The position numbers were made by a program, and so were the translations under genes. A DNA stretch of 64,000 nucleotides, taken from Dryocola clanedunensis_A (GTDB lineage: Bacteria; Pseudomonadota; Gammaproteobacteria; Enterobacterales; Enterobacteriaceae). Shown one piece after another: positions 8,770 to 16,951 of the stretch (positions are counted from its first letter, which is position 1; each line of letters starts with the position of its first letter). The stretch lies in NCBI GenBank assembly GCA_038405435.1, contig JBBYHZ010000007.1, one strand, 5' to 3'. The notes below the pieces were generated by a model. It was not told where the DNA came from. It ran no database searches and was given only the letters and a program-made list of their open reading frames with translations.

Positions 8770-10044
8770 TTATTCACCAGATGCCTGTTGCGCTTCCGGC
8801 TTACCGTAAATCAACAGCGGCTTGGTCTGGCCGTCGATAACGGACTCGTCGATCACCACTTTTTCGACGTCTTCCATGGAAGGAAGATCGTACATGGTAT
8901 CGAGCAGCGCGCCTTCAACGATAGAGCGCAGACCACGAGCACCGGTTTTACGGGCCATCGCTTTCTTGGCGATAGCGTCCAGCGCTTCGTCGCGGAATTC
9001 CAGATCCACACCTTCCAGATTAAACAGCGCCTGGTACTGCTTGGTCAGGGCGTTTTTCGGCTCTTTCAGGATTTGGATCAGGGCTTCTTCGCTCAGTTCG
9101 CTCAGGGTGGCTACCACCGGCAGACGACCGATGAACTCAGGGATCAGACCAAATTTGATCAGATCTTCTGGCTCCACCTGGCCCAGCAGCTGGCCTTCGC
9201 TGGCTTTTTCAGACTTGCCTTTCACCGTTGCGCCAAAGCCAATGCCGGAACCGGTTTCAACGCGGTTGGCGATAACTTTGTCGAGGCCGGCAAATGCGCC
9301 ACCGCAGATGAAGAGGATCTTGGAGGTATCAACCTGCAGGAACTCTTGCTGCGGATGTTTACGCCCGCCCTGAGGTGGAACCGCCGCGACTGTGCCTTCG
9401 ATCAGTTTCAGCAACGCCTGCTGCACGCCTTCGCCGGACACATCACGGGTGATGGACGGGTTGTCAGACTTGCGGGAGATTTTGTCGATCTCATCGATAT
9501 AAACGATACCGCGCTGTGCTTTCTGCACGTCGTAGTCGCATTTCTGCAGCAGTTTCTGAATGATGTTTTCTACGTCTTCACCAACATAGCCCGCTTCGGT
9601 AAGCGTTGTGGCATCAGCCATGGTGAAGGGAACATCCAGCAAACGCGCCAGGGTTTCTGCCAGCAAGGTTTTACCGCTACCGGTCGGCCCGATGAGCAGA
9701 ATGTTACTTTTGCCCAGCTCAATGCCGTTGGTGCTGTCGCCGTTGCGCAGACGTTTGTAGTGGTTGTATACCGCCACCGCCAGGACTTTCTTAGCCTGTT
9801 CCTGACCGATGACGTAGTCATCGAGGTGGTGACGAATTTCATGCGGCGTCGGCAACGCGCTTCGTTCGCGATGCGGAGCCACTTCTTTGATCTCTTCGCG
9901 AATGATGTCGTTACACAGGTCGACACACTCATCGCAGATATACACCGACGGCCCGGCAATCAGCTTGCGCACTTCATGCTGGCTTTTGCCGCAAAAAGAG
10001 CAGTACAGCAGTTTGCCTGAACCGTCTTTGCGCTTATCTGTCAT
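8770..10044 (-). CDS. clpX: ClpXP unfoldase subunit ClpX
   Basis: AAA+ unfoldase that recognises substrates (for example SsrA-tagged proteins) and feeds them into ClpP. The 424-aa product has the N-terminal zinc-binding domain with C15, C18, C37 and C40, Walker A GPTGSGKT (near residue 120), Walker B VYIDEIDK, and the IGF-type ClpP-docking tripeptide in the segment ETGSGIGFGA. Length equals E. coli ClpX. It follows clpP by 131 bp on the same strand, so clpP-clpX are likely co-transcribed. Confidence 0.98.
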   Translation of the reverse strand: MTDKRKDGSGKLLYCSFCGKSQHEVRKLIAGPSVYICDECVDLCNDIIREEIKEVAPHRERSALPTPHEIRHHLDDYVIGQEQAKKVLAVAVYNHYKRLRNGDSTNGIELGKSNILLIGPTGSGKTLLAETLARLLDVPFTMADATTLTEAGYVGEDVENIIQKLLQKCDYDVQKAQRGIVYIDEIDKISRKSDNPSITRDVSGEGVQQALLKLIEGTVAAVPPQGGRKHPQQEFLQVDTSKILFICGGAFAGLDKVIANRVETGSGIGFGATVKGKSEKASEGQLLGQVEPEDLIKFGLIPEFIGRLPVVATLSELSEEALIQILKEPKNALTKQYQALFNLEGVDLEFRDEALDAIAKKAMARKTGARGLRSIVEGALLDTMYDLPSMEDVEKVVIDESVIDGQTKPLLIYGKPEAQQASGE

Positions 10045-10175
10045 AAAGCAAAACCTCTTTTCTGTTTCTTTGCATCGCTGGAAACGACGCAGGTGCCATT
10101 ATTGCGGCACAGCCAATCGTAAGCGCCAGAGAGCCGCTACTTCAACTATAGTATACGGCCCGCTGTTTTCGGGCA

Positions 10176-10799
10176 TTAGTTACGGTGAGTCAGAATCGAG
10201 TCAACTAAGCCATACTCTACCGCTTCGCTGGCAGCGAGGAAACGGTCACGCTCGGTGTCTCTCTCGATTTCTTCCAGAGATTTCCCGGTGTGTTGCGCCA
10301 TAAGTTCGTTCATGCGGGCTTTAACTTTCAGAATTTCGCGGGCATGAATTTCGATGTCCGTCGCCTGTCCCTGATAGCCGCCCAGCGGTTGGTGGATCAT
10401 AACGCGCGAATTCGGCAGGCAGAAACGCTTACCCTTCGCACCGGCAGTAAGCAGGAATGCTCCCATGGAACAAGCCTGTCCCATGCAGATAGTGCTGACG
10501 TCCGGCTTAATAAATTGCATGGTGTCGTAGATAGACATACCTGCCGTAATTACGCCACCCGGTGAGTTAATGTAGAGATAGATGTCTTTTTCCGGGTTTT
10601 CTGCTTCCAGAAACAGCATCTGCGCCACAATCAGGTTAGCCATATGATCTTCGACCTGTCCGGTCATGAAGATGACACGTTCCTTGAGCAGACGGGAATA
10701 GATATCGTATGAACGCTCACCACGCGATGTTTGTTCAACAACCATCGGCACCAGGGCCATATGGGGTGCTAATTGATCTCGTTCGCCACTGTATGACAT
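10176..10799 (-). CDS. clpP: ClpP protease proteolytic subunit
   Basis: Tetradecameric serine peptidase that degrades proteins delivered by ClpX or ClpA. All three catalytic residues are present at the E. coli positions: Ser111 (in GQACSMGAFL), His136 (RVMIHQP) and Asp185. The 207-aa length and the short N-terminal propeptide (MSYSGERDQLAPHM, processed near residue 14 in E. coli) are typical. A sigma-32 promoter lies at 10943-10971. Upstream is tig on the same strand, with a terminator in between. Confidence 0.98.
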   Translation of the reverse strand: MSYSGERDQLAPHMALVPMVVEQTSRGERSYDIYSRLLKERVIFMTGQVEDHMANLIVAQMLFLEAENPEKDIYLYINSPGGVITAGMSIYDTMQFIKPDVSTICMGQACSMGAFLLTAGAKGKRFCLPNSRVMIHQPLGGYQGQATDIEIHAREILKVKARMNELMAQHTGKSLEEIERDTERDRFLAASEAVEYGLVDSILTHRN

Positions 10800-10942
10800 T
10801 TCCGTCTCCTGGAGTAATTAAGCCTTCTAACCTACTGTACTGATTCTACTTCAGACGCGAAAAGAAGACTACGCTCCTTGCGCCCGTTACCTTTGATGGA
10901 CGGATTATCAGTCAGGGTCGTGTTGTTGGAGCCATCCCCAGT

Positions 10943-10971
10943 TTATGGGGATGGTTTCGCCCTGTTTCAAG
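10943..10971 (-). promoter_or_regulatory. Sigma-32 heat-shock promoter of clpPX
   Basis: On the minus strand CTTGAA, a 15-base spacer and CCCCATAA, a near-perfect sigma-32 promoter. It lies about 145-170 bp upstream of the clpP start codon in the 316-bp tig-clpP gap, which otherwise holds only the tig terminator and clpP leader. Confidence 0.85.
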
Positions 10972-11043
10972 CATAACAACCTTTTCTTGTAACGCTAACC
11001 CTGAAACTTCGTTTATTCGTCCCAAAGATGCCATCCGGCGGAT

Positions 11044-11076
11044 AAAAAAAGCCCGCCACCTGGGGGTGACGGGCTT
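11044..11076 (-). terminator. Terminator after tig
   Basis: Long GC-rich stem (AAGCCCGTCACC / GGTGGCGGGCTT) with a CCCA-type loop and seven T on the minus strand, about 40 bp past the tig stop codon. Confidence 0.88.
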
Positions 11077-11115
11077 GACGCAGCAAATTTTTGGCGAAGA
11101 TGCCGAAAATTATGC

Positions 11116-12414
11116 TTACGCTTGCTGGTTCATCAGCTCGCTAAAGGAAGTCGCCTTCTCAGAGACTTTCGCTTTTGCCAGAACGGCTTCAACAGCCTGC
11201 TCTTCCAGAGCAACATTACGCATGTTGTCCATCAGCTCTTTGTTTTTGCCGTAGAATTCGATAACTTCTTTCGGATCTTCGTAGGCAGAAGCCATCTCTT
11301 CGATCAGGCCATTAACACGAGCTTCGTCAGCTTTCAGTTCGTGGGTACGAATCACTTCGCCCAGCAGCAGACCAACAACGACGCGGCGTTTAGCTTGCTC
11401 TTCGAACAGTTCACGAGGCAGTTCCAGCGCCTGCTGCTCGTTGCCACCGAAACGCTGAGCAGCCTGGCGGCGCAGCACGTCGATTTCGCCGTCGATCAGT
11501 GCCGCTGGCACGTCGATGTTGTTAGCGTTAACCAGACCGTCGATTGCCTGAGACTTGATGCGGTTACGCACTGCGCCTTTCAGCTCACGATCCATGTTTT
11601 TACGCACTTCGGTACGCAGGCCAGCAACGGAACCATCTTCAACGCCGAAACGCTTGATGAATTCTTCAGTAAATTCTGGCAGTTCACGCTCTTCAACTTT
11701 CTTCAGAACGATGTCGAACTTCGCCGCTTTACCTTTCAGGTTTTCAGCGTGGTAATCTTCCGGGAAGGTCACTTCAATAGTGAACTCTTCGCCAGCTTTG
11801 TGGCCAACAACGCCATCTTCGAAGCCTGGGATCATACGACCCTGGCCCATTGCCAGCACGAAGTCAGACGCTTTGCCGCCTTCGAATACTTCGCCGTCTA
11901 CGGAACCGGTGAAGTCGATGGTCACACGGTCTTCAGCAGTTGCGGCTGCATCAGAGTCTTTCCAGGTGGCCTGCTGCTTACGCAGGGTATCCAGCATGGT
12001 GTCAACGTCTTCGTCAGTCACTTCAACAACCGGTTTTTCAACTTCGATTGCTTCCAGACCCTGCAGCTCAACTTCCGGGTACACTTCGAACTCTACGGAG
12101 TAGGTGAAGTCTTCGCCCAGTTTGTATTCGCCTGGAATATAGTTAGGCGCGCCGGCTGGGTTGATTTTTTCTTTGATGATCGCGTCAACGAAGTTGCGGC
12201 TCATCAGCTCGCCCAGAACGTCCTGGCGAACAGAAGCGCCGTAACGCTGAGCAACAACAGTCATCGGTACTTTGCCCTTGCGGAAGCCGTCAATACGAAC
12301 TTTCTTTGCCACGTTGACCAGCTCGCTTTTTACAGCGTTTTCGATGCTGTCTGCAGCGATAGTAATCGTGAGACGGCGGCCAAGGCCCTGAGTGGTTTCA
12401 ACTGAAACTTGCAT
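11116..12414 (-). CDS. tig: Trigger factor
   Basis: Ribosome-bound chaperone and prolyl isomerase of 432 aa (same as E. coli) that meets nascent chains at the exit tunnel. The N-terminal ribosome-binding signature GFRKGKVP is visible near residues 43-50, an FKBP-type isomerase domain lies around residues 150-245 (EDRVTIDFTGSVDGEVFEGG), and the helical C-terminal arms follow. The ATG at 12414 starts MQVSVETTQGLGRRL as in the family. It is transcribed toward clpP but ends at its own terminator. Confidence 0.98.
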   Translation of the reverse strand: MQVSVETTQGLGRRLTITIAADSIENAVKSELVNVAKKVRIDGFRKGKVPMTVVAQRYGASVRQDVLGELMSRNFVDAIIKEKINPAGAPNYIPGEYKLGEDFTYSVEFEVYPEVELQGLEAIEVEKPVVEVTDEDVDTMLDTLRKQQATWKDSDAAATAEDRVTIDFTGSVDGEVFEGGKASDFVLAMGQGRMIPGFEDGVVGHKAGEEFTIEVTFPEDYHAENLKGKAAKFDIVLKKVEERELPEFTEEFIKRFGVEDGSVAGLRTEVRKNMDRELKGAVRNRIKSQAIDGLVNANNIDVPAALIDGEIDVLRRQAAQRFGGNEQQALELPRELFEEQAKRRVVVGLLLGEVIRTHELKADEARVNGLIEEMASAYEDPKEVIEFYGKNKELMDNMRNVALEEQAVEAVLAKAKVSEKATSFSELMNQQA

Positions 12415-12773
12415 CTTGTTACCTCAAAAAATCACAGTGCTCGGTCAACTCTGGAAGCCGTCTTATATTGCTTCACAGAACCGGGATGTCCTCTGTATCA
12501 GAATCACATTCCCTGTCGTCAGAATCGTCCCGAAGACATTCCGAAAAATAAGACGCAGCATTATAGCGGCATCGCTAAGGTGAGTCGAGAACGGCAACGC
12601 AACGTCGCTGCGGCCTTTTTCACACTTCACGGGAATTTATTGCCAGATCCCTGCAAAGACCAGGTGAAATCATGGGCAAAACAAAACGGCCCGCAGGCCG
12701 TTTTGGGAAACACGTTTAACAGATAGCAACATAAAGGAAAAGTTCCCTCAGTTGCAAACCTGAAAGCTTTTTT
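12415..12773. other. tig-bolA intergenic region (359 bp)
   Basis: Non-coding gap between bolA and tig, both on the minus strand. It holds the bolA terminator (12683-12710) and, between there and 12414, the presumed tig promoter and leader, which I could not place precisely. Short open frames here have no conserved features. Confidence 0.6.
12683..12710 (-). terminator. Terminator after bolA
   Basis: AAAACGGCC / GGCCGTTTT stem around a three to five base loop, with T-rich sequence on the minus-strand side (GTTTT). It lies about 65 bp past the bolA stop codon. Confidence 0.72.
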
Positions 12774-13091
12774 TCAGGCGATACTGCCAGCACCACGACA
12801 CGGCGGAGAGGCAAAAATCGTATCCTGCAGACCTTCCCACTCTTTAATGGTGTAAGTGTGCAGGGCCAGAGCATGAACCGTGTTGGAGAGCTCCTCGCTT
12901 AAGGTTCCGTAGATCATGCGATGGCGATTTAAGAAACGCTCACCCACAAAACGATCGCTGACCAGCACAACTTTGAAATGGCTCTCTGAGCCAGCCGGGA
13001 CATTGTGACGATAGCTTTCATCCACGACTTCCAGGAACACGGGTTCAAAGGCTGCCCTTAATTTTGTTTCTATTTGCTCGCGTACCATCAT
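12774..13091 (-). CDS. bolA: BolA family regulator/iron-sulfur partner
   Basis: BolA of 105 aa, a stress-induced protein that affects cell shape and biofilm formation and pairs with monothiol glutaredoxin in iron-sulfur handling. The family signature is present (ESHFKVVLVSDRF and RHRMIYGTLSEEL), and the tail SPPCRGAGSIA is identical to what I recall from E. coli. Two adjacent ATG codons (13091 and 13088) follow a GAGGAG ribosome site; the first was chosen. It is divergent from yajG. Confidence 0.95.
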   Translation of the reverse strand: MMVREQIETKLRAAFEPVFLEVVDESYRHNVPAGSESHFKVVLVSDRFVGERFLNRHRMIYGTLSEELSNTVHALALHTYTIKEWEGLQDTIFASPPCRGAGSIA

Positions 13092-13136
13092 GAACTTTCT
13101 CCTCAACAACGCAGAGATGCCACTCATCCCTTTAAA

Positions 13137-13145
13137 TCTTAGCCG
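13137..13145 (-). promoter_or_regulatory. Possible bolA gearbox -10 element
   Basis: CGGCTAAGA on the minus strand, about 46 bp before the bolA start, resembles the gearbox -10 consensus CGGCAAGTA used by stationary-phase bolA promoters. No clear CTGCAA -35 was seen. The surrounding 303-bp bolA-yajG divergent gap shows nothing else I could support. Confidence 0.35.
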
Positions 13146-13394
13146 CTTTTAACCGTTTTAATAACGTAACGCCAACATTAATTTAGCTTTCATCCGATTT
13201 TATTACCCAACTCGCTGTAGCTTAATGCTATTGCGTTAAAGATTGGGGCCAAAACGGTTCAGTTGCAGCGCTGGTGCTCATTAAAAGCGCAACGCGATGA
13301 ATTTACGTGCGTCAGGCACTTCCACTGGGCAAACGCGGTGTTATGATGGCGTGTTTTTTCTGCCCGCCCTTTTAAGTACATTGAGATAGCGAAC

Positions 13395-13973
13395 ATGTTA
13401 AAAAAATTACTTTTCCCGCTGGTCGCCGTATTTATGCTGGCCAGCTGTGCAACACCACCAACCACCATTGATGTGGCACCGACCATCAACCTGCCTCAGC
13501 AGGATCCAAGCCTGATGGGCGTCACCGTCAGCATCAACGGTGCAGACCAGCGTACCGACCAGGCACTGGCTAAAGTCACCCGCGACAACCAGCTGGTTAC
13601 CCTGACCCCATCCCGCGATCTGCGTTTCCTGTTACAGGAAGTTCTGGAAAAGCAAATGACCGCTCGCGGCTATATGATTGGGCCAAGCGCGCCGGTTGCA
13701 TTACAGATTATCGTCAACCAGCTGTACGCCGATGTCTCCCAGGGTAACGTGCGCTACAACATTGCCACTAAAGCGGACATCTCTATCGTTGCTACCGCGC
13801 AAAACGGCAACAAGATGACCAAAAACTACCGTTCTAATTACAACGTGGAAGGGGCGTTCCAGGCAACCAACAAGAATATCGCCAACGCGGTTAACTCCGT
13901 GCTGACCGATACCATTGCGGATATGGCCCAGGACACCAGCGTTCACGACTTTATCAAACAGAACGCGCGTTAA
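13395..13973 (+). CDS. yajG: Outer-membrane lipoprotein YajG
   Basis: Lipoprotein of 192 aa. The signal peptide MLKKLLFPLVAVFMLASC ends in a lipobox (LASC) with the lipidated Cys at residue 18. The mature part is a conserved YajG/LptE-unlike domain with no known catalytic motif; the physiological role is unknown. It lies 48 bp upstream of ampG on the same strand, and in E. coli the two form an operon. A 9-bp hairpin (13984-14006) sits between them. Confidence 0.93.
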   Translation: MLKKLLFPLVAVFMLASCATPPTTIDVAPTINLPQQDPSLMGVTVSINGADQRTDQALAKVTRDNQLVTLTPSRDLRFLLQEVLEKQMTARGYMIGPSAPVALQIIVNQLYADVSQGNVRYNIATKADISIVATAQNGNKMTKNYRSNYNVEGAFQATNKNIANAVNSVLTDTIADMAQDTSVHDFIKQNAR

Positions 13974-13983
13974 TTTTTGCCTA

Positions 13984-14006
13984 TAAGCCCGCATCTTGCG
14001 GGCTTA
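13984..14006 (+). terminator. Hairpin between yajG and ampG
   Basis: Perfect stem TAAGCCCGC / GCGGGCTTA with a five-base loop, directly after the yajG stop codon. It has no T run after it, so it may act as an attenuator or RNA-stability element rather than a full terminator. Confidence 0.5.
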
Positions 14007-14021
14007 AGATCCGAGCCTCGC

Positions 14022-15497
14022 ATGCCCAGTCAGTATTTACGCAAACTTCTTGAGCCGAAATCAGCCATTCTACTGATTCTTGGCTTTGCCTCCGGGCTTC
14101 CCCTCGCACTAACTTCCGGCACGCTGCAGGCCTGGATGACGGTCGAAAATATCGATCTGAAAACCATCGGCTTTTTCTCCCTTGTGGGCCAGGCCTACGT
14201 CTTTAAGTTTCTCTGGTCGCCGGTGATGGACAGGTATACGCCGCCGATGCTTGGGCGGCGTCGCGGCTGGCTATTAATCACGCAAATCCTGCTGCTCATT
14301 TCTATCGCCGCAATGGGCTTCCTTGAACCTGGGTCGCAGCTGCGCTGGATGGCGGCGCTGGCGGTGATCATCGCTTTCTGCTCTGCCTCTCAGGATATCG
14401 TGTTCGATGCATGGAAGACGGACGTGCTGTCTGCCGAAGAGCGCGGATCTGGGGCGGCAATCAGCGTTCTTGGCTATCGTCTGGCGATGCTGGTTTCCGG
14501 TGGCCTTGCGCTCTGGCTGGCAGACCGTTTCCTGGGCTGGCAGGCGATGTACTGGCTGATGGCGGCACTAATGCTGCCGTGTATTGTCGCCACTATTCTG
14601 GCACCCGAGCCTACGGATGCCATTCCTGTTCCCCGCAGCATCGAACAGGCAGTTGTCGCGCCGCTGCGTGATTTCTTCGGGCGCAATAACGCCTGGCTGA
14701 TCCTGCTGCTGATTGTGATGTACAAGCTGGGCGATGCGTTTGCCATGAGCCTCACCACCACGTTTCTTATCCGTGGTGTCGGGTTCGATGCGGGTGAAGT
14801 TGGCGTGGTGAATAAAACGCTGGGCCTGTTCGCCACGATTCTGGGCGCGCTGTACGGCGGCGTATTAATGCAGCGCCTGAGCCTGTTCCGGGCGCTACTG
14901 ATCTTTGGCGTTTTACAGGGGCTGTCCAACGCCGGTTACTGGCTGCTGTCTATCTCCGACAAGCATATGTTCAGCATGGCCGCCGCCGTGTTCTTCGAAA
15001 ATCTGTGCGGGGGCATGGGCACCGCTGCTTTCGTCGCGTTGCTGATGACTTTATGCAATAAGTCATTTTCTGCTACCCAGTTCGCACTGCTCTCGGCTCT
15101 CTCCGCCGTAGGGCGTGTATACGTTGGGCCAATTGCCGGCTGGTTTGTTGAGGCCCACGGCTGGCCTACGTTTTATCTTTTCTCCGTGTTTGCAGCTGTC
15201 CCTGGGATTCTGCTGCTGCTGCTTTGTAAATCCACCCTCGAATACACCCAGCGAACAGATAGCTTTATACCGCGCAGCGAGTTTGCATCTGCCTATCGCC
15301 TGGCGTTGAAAGCGCTGACCTTCGGCTGCATGCTGATTGGCGTCTGGCTGGTGATTCTTATTACTAACGCCCTGGGGCTGACTGACTGGGCGTTTAACCT
15401 TCAGCTTCTCGAATGGGGGGCGCTGTTTGCCATTGGCGGCGTGGCGATCGGCGCCGTGCTGGACTATCTGGCTTTACGTCGCGCCGCCATGTTGTGA
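14022..15497 (+). CDS. ampG: Anhydromuropeptide permease AmpG
   Basis: Inner-membrane major-facilitator transporter of 491 aa that imports GlcNAc-anhydromuropeptides for cell-wall recycling; in bacteria with inducible AmpC it also delivers the inducing signal to AmpR. Numerous hydrophobic helices fill the length. Family segments such as ILGFASGLPLALTSGTLQAW (N-terminus) and SASQDIVFDAWKTDVL are present. The ATG at 14022 (MPSQYLRKLLEP) matches the E. coli start and length; upstream residues in frame are intergenic. Follows yajG. Confidence 0.96.
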   Translation: MPSQYLRKLLEPKSAILLILGFASGLPLALTSGTLQAWMTVENIDLKTIGFFSLVGQAYVFKFLWSPVMDRYTPPMLGRRRGWLLITQILLLISIAAMGFLEPGSQLRWMAALAVIIAFCSASQDIVFDAWKTDVLSAEERGSGAAISVLGYRLAMLVSGGLALWLADRFLGWQAMYWLMAALMLPCIVATILAPEPTDAIPVPRSIEQAVVAPLRDFFGRNNAWLILLLIVMYKLGDAFAMSLTTTFLIRGVGFDAGEVGVVNKTLGLFATILGALYGGVLMQRLSLFRALLIFGVLQGLSNAGYWLLSISDKHMFSMAAAVFFENLCGGMGTAAFVALLMTLCNKSFSATQFALLSALSAVGRVYVGPIAGWFVEAHGWPTFYLFSVFAAVPGILLLLLCKSTLEYTQRTDSFIPRSEFASAYRLALKALTFGCMLIGVWLVILITNALGLTDWAFNLQLLEWGALFAIGGVAIGAVLDYLALRRAAML

Positions 15498-15508
15498 AAA
15501 AAGCAAAG

Positions 15509-15540
15509 GCGCAGCTGAATATATTGCTGCGCCTTATTTA
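15509..15540 (+). terminator. Terminator after ampG
   Basis: Stem GGCGCAGC / GCTGCGCC (15509-15516 and 15526-15533) around an AT-rich loop, followed by TTATTTATTT, 11 bp past the ampG stop codon. Confidence 0.8.
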
Positions 15541-15907
15541 TTTAGCGCCGTTATTAATTTGCCGAAATATGCAGCACTTAAATTTACAAATCACTTTTCC
15601 CCCGCCTGACGGACGATTTTTTTATTATTCCGCAGCACGCTTATTTCAGCCCATGTACCTTAACGATTCAGCCCGGTGCGAAATTAATTTAGTGATTTTA
15701 CGTTTATAAAATGATGCCAGTTTGTTAATTTATCGTGCACCAACTGGAATGGTTATACTCATTACCCCGCTCCACACCCGCTTAGATAGGCTTTTGTTAT
15801 AAATCAGGGTAATCCCCACAAAGCATGCTACTTTAATAAATTGTTGCATTTCGTGTGACATTGACGGCAGAACCCGGTAACACCCCACTGACACTATGCC
15901 AATCATG

Positions 15908-15936
15908 TTTACAGTAATGTAACCTTCCCGTAAAAT
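15908..15936 (+). promoter_or_regulatory. Likely cyoA promoter
   Basis: TTTACA, a 17-base spacer and TAAAAT, which would start transcription near 15943, about 45 bp before the cyoA ATG. Assigned by consensus match only. Confidence 0.5.
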
Positions 15937-15987
15937 GCCGGCACACTTTAAACGACAATAGAGCTCCCCCGGAATTGAGGTCGTTAA

Positions 15988-16935
15988 ATGAGACTCAGGA
16001 AATACAATAAAAGTTTGGGATGGTTGTCATTAATCGCAGGCACTTTTTTACTCAGCGGCTGTGATTCTGCACTTCTCGATCCCAAAGGACAGATTGGACT
16101 GGAACAACGTTCCCTGATACTGACGGCCCTCGGCCTGATGTTGATCGTCGTTATCCCAGCTATCGCGATGGCTATCGGTTTTGCCTGGAAGTATCGGGCT
16201 TCAAACAAGGACGCCAAATACAGCCCAAACTGGTCGCACTCGAACAAGGTTGAAGCTGTAGTCTGGACGATTCCCATCCTTATCATCATCTTCCTTGCGG
16301 TACTGACCTGGAAAACCACGCACGCCCTTGAGCCCAGCAAACCGCTGGTTCACGAAGCGAAGCCGGTGACCATTGAAGTTATCGCCATGGACTGGAAATG
16401 GTTCTTCATCTATCCGGAGCAGGGTATCGCCACGGTTAATGAAATCGCCTTCCCGGCCAACACCCCAGTGGAATTCAAAATCACCTCTAACTCGGTGATG
16501 AACTCCTTCTTTATTCCGCGACTCGGTAGCCAGATCTACGCAATGGCAGGCATGCAGACCAAACTGCACCTGATTGCGGACGAAGCAGGCACCTACGACG
16601 GTATTTCGTCTAACTACAGCGGTAAAGGCTTCTCTGGCATGAAGTTCAAAGCAATTGCAACGCCAGACATGAACACCTTTAACCAATGGGTGGCTAAGGC
16701 CAAACAATCTCCGGAAGTCATGAACGATATGGCGGCCTACGAGAAGCTGGCAACACCTAGCGAATACAACAAAGTCGAATACTTCTCCGCTGTTAAACCT
16801 GATTTGTTCAAAGACGTTATTGGCAAATTCATGGGGCACGGGAAGAGCATGGACATGACCCAGCCTGAAGGTGAGCACGCAGCACACGAAGGTATGGAAG
16901 GCATGGACATGAGTCACGCGGAAACCTCTCACTAG
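15988..16935 (+). CDS. cyoA: Cytochrome bo3 ubiquinol oxidase subunit II
   Basis: Subunit II of the proton-pumping quinol oxidase used at high oxygen. The 315-aa product is a lipoprotein (signal with lipobox LLSGC, Cys at residue 25), has two transmembrane helices (near 45-65 and 90-110) and a periplasmic cupredoxin domain. Unlike cytochrome c oxidases it lacks the CuA ligand set, as expected for a quinol oxidase. The C-terminal 30 residues are rich in His and Met (GMEGMDMSHAE). First gene of cyoABCDE; cyoB starts 17 bp later. Confidence 0.98.
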   Translation: MRLRKYNKSLGWLSLIAGTFLLSGCDSALLDPKGQIGLEQRSLILTALGLMLIVVIPAIAMAIGFAWKYRASNKDAKYSPNWSHSNKVEAVVWTIPILIIIFLAVLTWKTTHALEPSKPLVHEAKPVTIEVIAMDWKWFFIYPEQGIATVNEIAFPANTPVEFKITSNSVMNSFFIPRLGSQIYAMAGMQTKLHLIADEAGTYDGISSNYSGKGFSGMKFKAIATPDMNTFNQWVAKAKQSPEVMNDMAAYEKLATPSEYNKVEYFSAVKPDLFKDVIGKFMGHGKSMDMTQPEGEHAAHEGMEGMDMSHAETSH

Positions 16936-16951
16936 GGGCCGAGGAATAAAA

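Larger units (their letters stand above)
15498..15987. other. ampG-cyoA intergenic region (490 bp)
   Basis: AT-rich non-coding gap. It contains the ampG terminator (15509-15540) and the cyo promoter region, with a sigma-70-like promoter at 15908-15936. In E. coli the cyo operon is repressed by ArcA and FNR under low oxygen; exact sites could not be assigned by eye. Confidence 0.6.

Noticed and set aside
13984..14006. Regulatory riboswitch between yajG and ampG
   Set aside because: Only a simple nine-base hairpin is present in the 48-bp gap, too small for any known riboswitch.
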